From NCBI GenBank assembly GCA_002309995.1, contig DBYB01000065.1, forward strand, positions 1 through 32,235: DNA of 32,235 nucleotides, in the 5' to 3' direction. The notes under the pieces were generated by a model that was not told the origin of the DNA, searched no databases, and saw nothing but the letters and a program-made list of their open reading frames with translations. Each line of letters begins with the position of its first letter. Position 1 is the first letter of the stretch. The position numbers and the translations under genes are program-made. Of this stretch, positions 8,174-15,611 are shown in pieces. Origin of the DNA: Bacteroidales bacterium UBA1197 (GTDB lineage: Bacteria; Bacteroidota; Bacteroidia; Bacteroidales; UBA932).

Positions 8174-10045
8174 ATGAGTTTTATGTATAATCCATATCCG
8201 TTTCACGACAAGAAGGCCGTGAACCGTCCGGAACTTAGCAGCAAAACAGTTGAATCCATAGTCGCCGGCGGCACCCCGCAAGTGGCCAAGTCCTTCGTGA
8301 AGGGCCTCGCAGACAAAGTGCGCGCAGAAGGCGCAATAGTGGCCCTGGACGGCTATACGTCTGTCAAATGGGACCTTTTCGTGAGTCTTATTTCGCGCGA
8401 ATGCGACCTGCTTGGCCTCAAGGCCGAGTTCGTCGATTCTGCCGCGCGCACTTTCAAGAGCGGGGAAGAAATCGACGCCATCATCGATCCGCTCCTCATT
8501 TGGGACAAGAAAATCGACCCCACGCTCCTCTACGGCAAGGTCTATCACGGCGGATACATCGGCCTGATGGATGATGCTAAAGTTGAGGCGTTCAAGAAAG
8601 AGATTCCCGCTCTCAAGGCCCCCGGGACGCTGGTGGTCGTGTACGGCTACGGCTGCCTCATTAAGGAATTCAGGCCCATCTATGACGTGAAATGCTGGTT
8701 CGACATCACCCCTATGAACTGTATGCTGCGCATCAGGGCAGGGGAGTACGCCAACATCGGCAAGAAGCACACCGGCATCATCAACAGGACGATTCGCCGC
8801 TGCTATTACTGCGATTTCGAGAACGCCGTGCAGCTGCGCAAGGAACTGTTTGCTGAGGGCGCGCTGGACTGGTACGTCCTCGACAACGACCGCGCGAATC
8901 TTCAGATGATGCCTTTCGAGGCCTTCTCCGACATCTGCTCCACCCTGGTTAAGTATCCCTTCCGCGCCAAGCCCTGCTATCTCGAAGGCGTCTGGGGCGG
9001 GTCTTATATGAAGAAACTCCGCAACCTGCCCGAGAAGATGCGCAACGCCGCCTGGGTGTTCGACTTCATCCCTATGGAGGTGAGCGTACAGGTGCAGGCG
9101 GGCACGGAATTGCTGGACATCAACTACTGCTCCTTCGTGCACAAGGAGGGAATCAGCCTGATGGGCGATAAGTGCGTACGCAAGTACAAGGGCTATTTCC
9201 CCATCCGTTTCAACTGGGACGACAGCTACCATTCCACCGGCAACATGAGCATCCAGTGCCATTCCGGCGGCAAGTTCAACGTGGAGAACTACAACGAGTT
9301 CGGCCGTCAGGACGAGAGTTACTATGTGGTAATCACGGGCCACGAGGCCAAGACATTCATCGGCTTCCGCGACGACGCCGACATCCCGGCGTTCTTCCGC
9401 GAGATCGAGGCTGCAGATACGCAGCACGACCCCTGCGACTATATGAAGTACGTCAGCTACGAAGAGTCGGTCCCCGGCCTGCAGGTGATGCTGCCCGCCG
9501 GTACTATCCATTCCAGCGGCCGCAACCAGGTCATCCTGGAAATCGGCTCGCTCACCATCGGCTCCTATACCTATAAGATGTACGACTACCTGCGGCTCGA
9601 CTTCGATGGCAAGCAGCGGCCGATACATACGCACCTGGGCGAGCTGAATGTCCGCCAGGACCGCCGCCACAGCGTGATCCACGACCCGGAAAGCCCGGAA
9701 TACATCGTGCAGAAGCCCCGGCTCGACTGCGAAGGCAATGGGTGGCAGGAGTACATCCTCGGCGAGAATCTGCAGATGTACATCTCCCTGCGCCGACTGG
9801 AATTTGAGAAGCAGTGCGAGCAGGATACCCGCGGCGAGAAGTTCCACGTGCTCACGCTCGTCGATGGCGACCACGTGAGGATACGCAGCGTGGAGCATCC
9901 GGAGAGGTATTTCGACCTGGACTTTATGGAGATTGCCTGCGTGCCTGCGTCTATGGGCAAGTACGTGATTGAGAATCTGGGCAAGGAGCCCATCCGCGTC
10001 CACAAGACCTGCCTGAGGGATGGCTACGAAAACGACCCTGCTTGA
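8174..10045 (+). CDS. enlarged class I mannose-6-phosphate isomerase-like protein
   Basis: A 623-residue protein, far longer than classical ManA (about 320-420). The C-terminal half carries ManA-type cupin features: QCHSGGKF, QDESYYVV and PAGTIHSSG, giving candidate zinc ligands Q361, H363, E381 and H446, followed by YKMYDYLRLD and PIHTHLGE. The N-terminal 290 residues lie where a nucleotide-binding fold might be (GAIVALDGYTSVKWDLFVSL), but the GK[ST] of a P-loop is missing, so kinase activity is not claimed. The role is probably isomerisation of a phosphorylated or free sugar in the cytoplasm. The gene begins after the repeat pair and overlaps the ROK kinase gene by 26 bases. Confidence 0.8.
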   Translation: MSFMYNPYPFHDKKAVNRPELSSKTVESIVAGGTPQVAKSFVKGLADKVRAEGAIVALDGYTSVKWDLFVSLISRECDLLGLKAEFVDSAARTFKSGEEIDAIIDPLLIWDKKIDPTLLYGKVYHGGYIGLMDDAKVEAFKKEIPALKAPGTLVVVYGYGCLIKEFRPIYDVKCWFDITPMNCMLRIRAGEYANIGKKHTGIINRTIRRCYYCDFENAVQLRKELFAEGALDWYVLDNDRANLQMMPFEAFSDICSTLVKYPFRAKPCYLEGVWGGSYMKKLRNLPEKMRNAAWVFDFIPMEVSVQVQAGTELLDINYCSFVHKEGISLMGDKCVRKYKGYFPIRFNWDDSYHSTGNMSIQCHSGGKFNVENYNEFGRQDESYYVVITGHEAKTFIGFRDDADIPAFFREIEAADTQHDPCDYMKYVSYEESVPGLQVMLPAGTIHSSGRNQVILEIGSLTIGSYTYKMYDYLRLDFDGKQRPIHTHLGELNVRQDRRHSVIHDPESPEYIVQKPRLDCEGNGWQEYILGENLQMYISLRRLEFEKQCEQDTRGEKFHVLTLVDGDHVRIRSVEHPERYFDLDFMEIACVPASMGKYVIENLGKEPIRVHKTCLRDGYENDPA

Positions 10046-10835
10046 CGTAGGCGGGACCTTCATCAAATGTGCGGACGGACGGCAGATTCCTGCCAGGTCG
10101 AACGGCAGCAGGGAGGAGATAGCCGCAGCGCTGAGAGAGGCTGTAGGGGATGCCACTGATGTTGCAGTGGCCATCCCCGGGCCGTTCGACTACCGCAACG
10201 GCATCTTCCTTATGAAACATAAGTATGCTGCTGTTTACGGCGAACGTTTCGCCGACCTTTGTCATTCTGATCCTTCTCCTTGTCATTCTGAGCGCAGCGA
10301 AGAATCTCCCACTTTCCGCTTCATGCACGACGTGAATGCGCCCCTTCTCGGGTCAGTCAGGATGCTGGGCCTTCAGGGCTGCAACTGCGCCCTGGTTACC
10401 ATAGGAACCGGCCTGGGCTTTTCGTATGCCATAAAAGGTGAGGTTCAGTGCAACGAAAAGGGCTCCCCGGCGCGCGGCCTGTGGGACCGTCCGTGCGGCG
10501 GAGGGATTCTGGAAGACCGTATCAGCGCAAGGGGCATCATCACCGCGTACCTTAAGCTTACTGGTGACGCGCTCCAGTCGGCAAAGGGAGTAGCCCAGCT
10601 GGCTTTCGCAGGCGACGCGAATGCGATTAAGGTGTTCAGCGAACTTGGAGAGCTCCTTGGCGGTGCGCTCAGGGAAGAGGCCGACGCGCTGGGCCTTTCC
10701 GTCATCCTGCTCGGCGGCCAGGTATCCAAGTCCGCGGACCTTTTCATAGAGCCGCTGGCGCGGCAGCTGCCGGGCGTAAGGGTGCTTCCCGCGCCGGAAG
10801 GCGCCGTGTTCAAGGGACTCGAAAGTATTTTCTGA
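10020..10835 (+). CDS. ROK-family sugar kinase with an in-frame repeat insertion
   Basis: A 271-residue protein that probably phosphorylates a sugar in the cytoplasm with ATP. DVGGTFIK (residues 9-16) is the phosphate-binding motif, AIPGPFDYRNGIF is typical of ROK kinases, D104 in FMHDVNAPLLG is the likely catalytic base, and TIGTGLGFSYAI is the second phosphate loop. The ROK zinc motif (CxCGxxGCxE) is absent, so it belongs to a variant without that site. Residues 81-96 (CHSDPSPCHSERSEES) are encoded by the REP-like repeat and replace the segment just before the catalytic aspartate. The gene starts inside the isomerase-like gene and ends one base before the mutarotase-like gene. Whether the enzyme is active is uncertain. 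Confidence 0.85.
   Translation: MATKTTLLDVGGTFIKCADGRQIPARSNGSREEIAAALREAVGDATDVAVAIPGPFDYRNGIFLMKHKYAAVYGERFADLCHSDPSPCHSERSEESPTFRFMHDVNAPLLGSVRMLGLQGCNCALVTIGTGLGFSYAIKGEVQCNEKGSPARGLWDRPCGGGILEDRISARGIITAYLKLTGDALQSAKGVAQLAFAGDANAIKVFSELGELLGGALREEADALGLSVILLGGQVSKSADLFIEPLARQLPGVRVLPAPEGAVFKGLESIF
10260..10307 (+). repeat. REP-like repeat inside the ROK kinase reading frame
   Basis: TGTCATTCTGAGCGCAGCGA...GAATCT at 10281-10307 is the same word as the intergenic copy at 8132-8158 with one change. A partial copy of the first 11 bases (TGTCATTCTGA) precedes it at 10260-10270. Both are read through without breaking the frame, giving the peptide CHSDPSPCHSERSEES. Confidence 0.9.
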
Positions 10836-10836
10836 T

Positions 10837-11682
10837 ATGATGCTTCTATCAAACGATACGCTGAAAGCCGTGCTCCATGAGCCGCTGGACGGTTTTTACC
10901 GAGGAACGCGTTTCGACCGTTCGGGCGTGTTTGACAGCATCAGCTTCAAGAGCGTAGAAATCGCCGGGCGCTGGTTTTCCGCCTATAATCCTTATATGCA
11001 CGATGCCGTTTGCGGCCCCGCTGAGGAGTTCTCGCCCATAGGTTTCGAGGACGCTTCCCCGGGGGAGTGTTTCCTTAAGCCGGGCGTAGGACTCCTGATC
11101 CGTCCGGATGACGCCCCATACGACCGTTTCCGTCTCTATTCAGTGGCCAACCCCGGCAGCTGGACCATGGAAGTCAGACAGGACCATGCAGGATTCCGCC
11201 ACGTAATGCCGGGCATATACGACTATCGCAAGGAGGTCGTGCTGACCGGCCCGGACAGCATGGAGATACGCCACTCCCTTACGAGCCTGGGAGCCCATCT
11301 CGAAGGGGAGGTGTACAACCATAATTTCTGGACCATGGGCTTTATGGCTGTGGGCCCGCAGCGGCAGATGGATTTCCCGTTCCGCCCCGAAGGCCACTGG
11401 CGCTCGGAATACGACAGCGTGACCCTGACTGCTTCCGGAGTGCGTTTTTCGCGTAAGCTGGCGGAAGGGGAGTCGGTGTATATGGGCGACATTCATGAGG
11501 CCGGAGGCCACGGAATGCCGTATTCGATGACTCTGCGCGACGGCGGTCTGGGAATTGAAATCAGCGGCGACGTGCCTGTTACGCATACCGTCCTCTGGGC
11601 GAACCACCGTGTCGCCTGCCTGGAACCCTACAACTCTTTTGCCGCACCTTTCAGCTGGACTGTCCGGTACCGCTTCTTCTGA
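10837..11682 (+). CDS. galactose mutarotase-like (aldose epimerase-fold) protein
   Basis: A 281-residue protein with the beta-sandwich pattern of the galactose mutarotase superfamily. GFYRGTRFDRSGVFDSISF near the N-terminus, YNHNFWTMGF in the middle and LWANHRVACLEPYN near the end resemble conserved stretches of aldose 1-epimerase-like proteins. It probably interconverts anomers of the sugar used by this operon, or binds it. It has no signal peptide. It starts one base after the kinase stop and is the last gene of the operon; it converges with the flavoprotein gene, leaving only 24 bases, in which no clear terminator hairpin was seen. Confidence 0.72.
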   Translation: MMLLSNDTLKAVLHEPLDGFYRGTRFDRSGVFDSISFKSVEIAGRWFSAYNPYMHDAVCGPAEEFSPIGFEDASPGECFLKPGVGLLIRPDDAPYDRFRLYSVANPGSWTMEVRQDHAGFRHVMPGIYDYRKEVVLTGPDSMEIRHSLTSLGAHLEGEVYNHNFWTMGFMAVGPQRQMDFPFRPEGHWRSEYDSVTLTASGVRFSRKLAEGESVYMGDIHEAGGHGMPYSMTLRDGGLGIEISGDVPVTHTVLWANHRVACLEPYNSFAAPFSWTVRYRFF

Positions 11683-11706
11683 TTCGCTTTGCCCCTTTCC
11701 GTCCTG

Positions 11707-12960
11707 CTACTTGCAGGAGCGGATGGCGGAGAGGAGGACTTCGGAGATGCTGGGGTGTGCGTGGATGATGTCACCGGCCTGGTGGACGGTGGCGCGGAGG
11801 GCGATGAGAACGGCGGCTTCGTGGATGAGGTCGGAGGCGTGGGCGCCAAGGATGTGGACGCCGAGGATGCGGCCGGAGGCCTTGTCGGCGATGACCTTGC
11901 AGATGCCGTCGGTCTCGCCCGTCGCAACCGACTTGCCGTTGGCGCGGTAGTTGGCTTTCCCGATTATCGTCTCAATACCTTCGCACTCTTCTTCGGTCTT
12001 GCCTGCAGTGGCGGCCTCGGGCACGGTGAAAACGGCCGCCGGAACTACTGAGAAGTCGATTCCGTTGCTGATTCCGCAGATGTGGTCCAGCGCCCTGCGG
12101 CCCTGGGCTGATGCCACGTGCGCCAGCATCATTCCGCCGGTGATGTCGCCCACGGCGTACACTCCGGGCACGTTCGTCTGCATATTCTCGTTAACTACGA
12201 TGCCGCGCGGGGTGTATTCGATTCCGGCCTCGTCGAGGTTGAGCGACTTGAGGTTCGGGCGGCGGCCGACGGCCATAAGGATGCAGTCGGCTTCGGTCTC
12301 GCAGGCCTTTTCGCCCTTGGACCACAGCACCTTGTTGCCTTCGATGGCGGTCACGAGGGCTCCCGTTTCGATCGCGATGCCGCGTTTTGCCAGCGCTGCC
12401 TTGAGCCGTTTGGCAAGGTCCACGTCGAAGCGCGGCAGCACGTTGGGGCAGTACTCCAGCACCGTGACCTCGGAGCCGAACTTGCGGTAGATGGATGCGA
12501 ACTCCAGACCGATTACGCCGCCGCCGATAACGCACAGCCTTGCCGGGACATCGGCCTTCTCCAGCATTGCTGCCGAATCGATGGCCAATTCCGCTCCCGG
12601 GATAGGCAGGCTGGCGCTCACGGAGCCGGTGGCGATGATGACGGCGTCGCCCTCGTACTCGGTGCCGCAGGCCTCTACCCGGCAGCCGCCGAGCAACCTG
12701 GCGCGCCCCTGTACCAGGGTGATGAGTTTGTTGCGCAGGAGCTGCGAGATGCCGGCCTGCAGCTGCGCAATCACCGCGCGCTTTCGCTCCTGGTCGGGTG
12801 CGTCCATAGCGCAGAGGGTCTTGGTGGGGATGCATCCCTCGTTGAGGCAGGTGCCGCCGAGGGGGCCTTCGCTTATAAGTACAACCTCAATTCCGCGTGC
12901 CGCAGCTTCTGCCGCAGTTTCGTAACCGCCGGGGCCGGCGCCGATAATGATGATTCTCAT
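11707..12960 (-). CDS. lpdA: dihydrolipoamide dehydrogenase-like flavoprotein
   Basis: An FAD- and NAD-dependent disulfide oxidoreductase, the E3 type that reoxidises lipoamide of 2-oxoacid dehydrogenase or glycine cleavage complexes. Motifs: FAD site GAGPGGYETA at the N-terminus, redox disulfide GGTCLNEGC (C38 and C43), NAD site GGGVIGLEFAS, second FAD motif NVPGVYAVGDITGG and the C-terminal HAHPSISE with the active-site pair H402 and E407. At 417 residues it is shorter than usual E3 (about 450-475), but all key motifs are present. Its start overlaps the stop of the priA-like gene (ATGA). No E1 or E2 gene is nearby, so the partner complex is unknown. Confidence 0.88.
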   Translation of the reverse strand: MRIIIIGAGPGGYETAAEAAARGIEVVLISEGPLGGTCLNEGCIPTKTLCAMDAPDQERKRAVIAQLQAGISQLLRNKLITLVQGRARLLGGCRVEACGTEYEGDAVIIATGSVSASLPIPGAELAIDSAAMLEKADVPARLCVIGGGVIGLEFASIYRKFGSEVTVLEYCPNVLPRFDVDLAKRLKAALAKRGIAIETGALVTAIEGNKVLWSKGEKACETEADCILMAVGRRPNLKSLNLDEAGIEYTPRGIVVNENMQTNVPGVYAVGDITGGMMLAHVASAQGRRALDHICGISNGIDFSVVPAAVFTVPEAATAGKTEEECEGIETIIGKANYRANGKSVATGETDGICKVIADKASGRILGVHILGAHASDLIHEAAVLIALRATVHQAGDIIHAHPSISEVLLSAIRSCK

Positions 12961-14564
12961 ACTATTGGATCTACGTCTATGGTTACACGGGAGCGGCCTC
13001 CTTTTTCGAAGGCGGAAGCGCGGGCCCGCAAGGCTTGTTTCTTTTGTTTTAGGGTCCTGTCGGCGGCAAGCGCCAGACGGTCCTTGTGCCCACCGAAGTC
13101 AGTGTCTATCAGGCGGGTGTATGGCGGCAGTGCAAATTGCTCCCGCTCTTTCAGCAGGTGCGGGTAGATGGCCTCGAAGTTGCTGTAGACAGGATGGTCC
13201 GGCTTGGCAGTCTGCACCAGGAAAGTACCTCCGCACTGCTCGCGCAGCATAGCCAGCGCCTGCACTGCGCGTTCGTCGGACCTGAATCCTTCTTCCGGGA
13301 AGAGGGCGTCGGCCTGCAGAACGGCGACGATGGCGTACTTGCCGAGGTCGGTGAGGCGGGCCTGGGAGAGCGTGAGGATGTCAGTCTGCACGCCCTCAAG
13401 TGCTTGTGCTATAAGTTCCTGCAGTTCGTCGGGTTTCTCCCAGCCGCGGATGAGCGCCACGGGGCCGCCGGACTTGAGCACGGCCTGGATGAGCTTGCGC
13501 GACAGCGGGCCCACCATTCCGTTCTTTTTCTTCTCGGCGCTGATGTTGATGATGGTCATCTCCGGCGCCGCGCTGCCGGTGCTTTGCTGTATGTACTTGC
13601 CGGTGAGGGCGTTGTAATACGATTCGAGGGAAGGGGAGGGGGTGCCGAGCACGATGTCCGCCCCGTGGATGCGGGCGAGCATCACTGCGGCGTCGCGGGC
13701 GTTGTAGCGGGGGGCGTGCTCTGCCTGCTTGAAGAACACGTCCTGCTCGTTCTCCACGATGATGAGTCCTAATCGGCTGAAGGGCAGGAAGATGGCGCTG
13801 CGTGCGCCGACGACGACCTGCCCGCCGAAGCGGCGCACGTCTTCCGCCACGCGCCTGCGCCGGGCTTCCGTGATATGCGAGTTCACGCTGTGTACCCGTC
13901 CGGGGAAGGCCTCTTCGAACAGTCTGGTAAGCTGCTCGCCGGCAGCGATTTCCGGAGTGAGCACCAGGACGTTGAGACCCTGCTCCATGGCGATTCTGCA
14001 GCGGTCGATATATGCCTCGGTGCGGTTGCCGCCGATGAGGAGCACGGGCTTGCCGGGTGCTTGGCGGCTTTTTCCGCCCCCTTCTGCGGGCAACTTAGTG
14101 AGAGCCTCGATCTGGCGGGCTATGTCGTCGCGCTCGGCCTCCAGGCGCTCGCGCACGCTGTCCTTGTGCTTTTTGCTTAGGGCTTCTTCGCGTATTGCGA
14201 GCCGCTGACGCAGCCGCTCCAGGATGTTGGCCGCAGTCTGCTCGCTGCGTATCTTGCCCTCTGGGTATGCTGCCTTGTAAACCTCACCAGGCGTACAGAG
14301 ATAATAGTCGGAGAGGAAGCGCCAGAACTCCAACTCTTCGCGGGAAATGGGCGCCAGTTCGTCCTGAACCGATATGATATCCTGTACCTTGGACTTGTCA
14401 ATGCCGGGATTGTCAGCAGATTGCAGAACGACTCCCGTGTATGTGCGATGGGCGAAGCGCACGCTCACGCGCGTGCCTTCGGCGACGGGCTGCGGAGAAC
14501 GGTACCAGGGTATCCACTCCAGCCGGAGCGGAACAAGCACCTGTATGTAGCAGCTCTCATTCAT
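12957..14564 (-). CDS. degenerate PriA-like primosomal protein lacking ATPase and zinc motifs
   Basis: PriA restarts stalled replication forks as a 3'-5' helicase. This 535-residue homologue is recognisable by an N-terminal DNA-binding domain (residues 1-105), NVLVLTPEIAAGEQLTRLF, VVVGARSAIFLPFSRLGLII, PRYNARDAAVMLARIHGADI and PSLESYYNA, and a C-terminal part with PDHPVYSNFEAIYPHLLKER and FALPPYTRLI. The ATPase site is not intact: the Walker A position reads GGNRT (178-182) instead of GSGKT, and the DEEH position reads ENEQ (271-274). The eight zinc-binding cysteines and the GRAGR motif are missing with about 100-200 residues of sequence; only four cysteines remain in the protein. The frame is fully open, so it is probably a maintained non-catalytic form, not a fresh pseudogene. 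Confidence 0.85.
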   Translation of the reverse strand: MNESCYIQVLVPLRLEWIPWYRSPQPVAEGTRVSVRFAHRTYTGVVLQSADNPGIDKSKVQDIISVQDELAPISREELEFWRFLSDYYLCTPGEVYKAAYPEGKIRSEQTAANILERLRQRLAIREEALSKKHKDSVRERLEAERDDIARQIEALTKLPAEGGGKSRQAPGKPVLLIGGNRTEAYIDRCRIAMEQGLNVLVLTPEIAAGEQLTRLFEEAFPGRVHSVNSHITEARRRRVAEDVRRFGGQVVVGARSAIFLPFSRLGLIIVENEQDVFFKQAEHAPRYNARDAAVMLARIHGADIVLGTPSPSLESYYNALTGKYIQQSTGSAAPEMTIINISAEKKKNGMVGPLSRKLIQAVLKSGGPVALIRGWEKPDELQELIAQALEGVQTDILTLSQARLTDLGKYAIVAVLQADALFPEEGFRSDERAVQALAMLREQCGGTFLVQTAKPDHPVYSNFEAIYPHLLKEREQFALPPYTRLIDTDFGGHKDRLALAADRTLKQKKQALRARASAFEKGGRSRVTIDVDPIV

Positions 14565-14590
14565 CGCAAAGACAAAAATATAAAAATTTA

Positions 14591-14621
14591 TTTGTAAAGT
14601 CTTAAAATATTTCTACCTTTG
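14591..14621 (+). promoter_or_regulatory. promoter of the tRNA-Phe gene
   Basis: TTTG (14591-14594) and TACCTTTG (14614-14621) are separated by 19 bases, an exact fit to the Bacteroidota vegetative promoter (TTTG, about N19, TAnnTTTG). The tRNA begins 17 bases downstream. On the opposite strand a TATTTTTG box (14573-14580) may serve the priA-like gene. Confidence 0.8.
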
Positions 14622-14638
14622 CAATCCCTAAGGGGAAT

Positions 14639-14711
14639 GGTGCTGTAGCTCAGGTGGTAGAGCAATGGACTGAAAATCCATGTGTCGCTGGTTCAACTCC
14701 CGCCAGCACCA
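14639..14711 (+). tRNA. tRNA-Phe (anticodon GAA)
   Basis: The cloverleaf folds with a 7-base acceptor stem (GGTGCTG with CAGCACC), D-stem GCTC/GAGC, anticodon stem ATGGA/TCCAT and loop CTGAAAA, giving anticodon GAA (14672-14674). The discriminator is A at 14711 and the 3' CCA is not encoded. The T-stem, GCTGG (14687-14691) with CCCGC (14699-14703), has one mismatch (T14689 with C14701), which is unusual. It has a strong promoter in front and a hairpin terminator immediately behind, so it is probably transcribed alone. Confidence 0.95.
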
Positions 14712-14712
14712 C

Positions 14713-14750
14713 AAAAAAACTTCCGAATCTCTTCGGAAGTTTTTTGTTTT
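14713..14750 (+). terminator. Rho-independent terminator after tRNA-Phe
   Basis: CTTCCGAA (14720-14727) pairs with TTCGGAAG (14732-14739) around a four-base loop, with an A-run before and T-runs after (14740-14745 and 14747-14751). The flanking A and T runs extend the stem and give a bidirectional terminator shape. The same stem word recurs at 19388-19407. Confidence 0.85.
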
Positions 14751-14764
14751 TCTGACCCTCCGGC

Positions 14765-14874
14765 GTTCAAGGTCTAATTTATGGTCTGAGACCTTGAACA
14801 GGAAAATGCCAGTAGAGTGCGTTGTGGAGCCGTTTTGGTGTTCAAGGTCTCGCAGCTGAAACGAGACCTTGAAC
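14765..14874. repeat. two hairpins built from one 11-base word, downstream of glpF
   Basis: GTTCAAGGTCT occurs four times in alternating orientation: forward at 14765-14775, reversed at 14789-14799, forward at 14840-14850 and reversed at 14864-14874. Each pair makes a hairpin; the second stem extends by two bases (GTTCAAGGTCTCG, 14840-14852, with 14862-14874). Neither has a T-run on either strand, so they are not standard terminators, although they sit at the 3' end of the glpKF transcript. They could be processing or protein-binding sites or remnants of a small repeat element. Confidence 0.75.
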
Positions 14875-14877
14875 ATC

Positions 14878-15603
14878 TTAGTACATTATCCCAAAGCAAA
14901 GGGCAGCGAGGCAGCCGCCGAGGAGCGGGCCGCAGACCGGCACCCAGCTGTAGGCCCAGCCGCTGTCGCGCTTGCCGCGAATGGGCAGGATAGCGTGGGC
15001 GATACGGGGAGCGAGGTCGCGGGCAGGGTTGATGGCGTAACCGGTGGCGCCGCCGAGCGACATGCCGATGGCCATAATGAGGCAGGTGACGGGGAATGCG
15101 CCGAGGCTGCCCATACCGAGCACCACGTTCTCGTTGGTGCCGAACACCAGAATCACGAATACCAGCAGCCAGGTGGCGAGGGTCTCGCAGAAGAAATTGC
15201 GCCACTTGTTATCCACTGCAGGCATTGTGCAGAATACGCCAAGCTTGGTGTCGGGCTCTTCGGTAGCGTCGAAATGGTCTTTATAGAAAAGGTACACCGC
15301 AACGGCGCCGAGCAGGCCACCGATCATCTGCGCGCAGCAGTACGGCAACACTTCGCTCCAGAGGAACTTGCCGGCTGCAGCTAGGCCAAGGGTGACGGCA
15401 GGATTGAGGTGGGCGCCCGAATAAGGCCCGGCGATGAACACGCCGCACATTACTGCGAAACCCCAGCCAAGGGTGATAACGGCCCAGCCTCCGCCGAAGC
15501 CTTTAGACTTCTTGAGGGTGGTGCAGGCGACAACGCCGTCGCCAAGGAGGACCAGCACGAAAGTGCCGACCAGCTCAAACAGACATTTTGTTAACAGTCC
15601 CAT
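14878..15603 (-). CDS. glpF: glycerol facilitator / aquaglyceroporin
   Basis: A 241-residue inner-membrane channel of the MIP family that lets glycerol diffuse into the cell. Six membrane helices and two half-helices are apparent; both pore motifs are intact, NPA at residues 67-69 (SGAHLNPAVTLG) and NPARD at 192-196 (GYAINPARDLAPR). The aspartate after NPAR is typical of glycerol-conducting members. The frame stays open upstream into the glycerol kinase gene, but the ATG at 15601-15603 gives the standard N-terminus MGLLTKCLFELVGTF. It lies eight bases after glpK on the same strand, so the two are an operon for glycerol uptake and trapping. Confidence 0.92.
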   Translation of the reverse strand: MGLLTKCLFELVGTFVLVLLGDGVVACTTLKKSKGFGGGWAVITLGWGFAVMCGVFIAGPYSGAHLNPAVTLGLAAAGKFLWSEVLPYCCAQMIGGLLGAVAVYLFYKDHFDATEEPDTKLGVFCTMPAVDNKWRNFFCETLATWLLVFVILVFGTNENVVLGMGSLGAFPVTCLIMAIGMSLGGATGYAINPARDLAPRIAHAILPIRGKRDSGWAYSWVPVCGPLLGGCLAALCFGIMY

Positions 15604-15611
15604 ATTATAAG

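Noticed and set aside
8090..10174. A 694-codon open frame on the minus strand opposite the ManA-like gene
   Set aside because: It is an antisense shadow produced by GC-rich codon use. It has no family motif and it crosses the boundary of two well-supported plus-strand genes; its end reads through the repeat pair.
8095..10307. Insertion sequence flanked by the TGTCATTCTGAG repeats
   Set aside because: The DNA between the copies is a coherent operon with overlapping genes and no transposase or target-site duplication, so the copies are better seen as independent dispersed repeats.
12957..14564. priA as an ordinary pseudogene
   Set aside because: There is no frameshift or internal stop across 535 codons, conserved blocks survive at both ends, and the gene is translationally coupled to the flavoprotein gene; loss of motifs looks selective.
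14765..14874. Possible CRISPR array
   Set aside because: The word is only 11 bases, alternates in orientation and occurs four times with unequal spacing; there are no cas genes.
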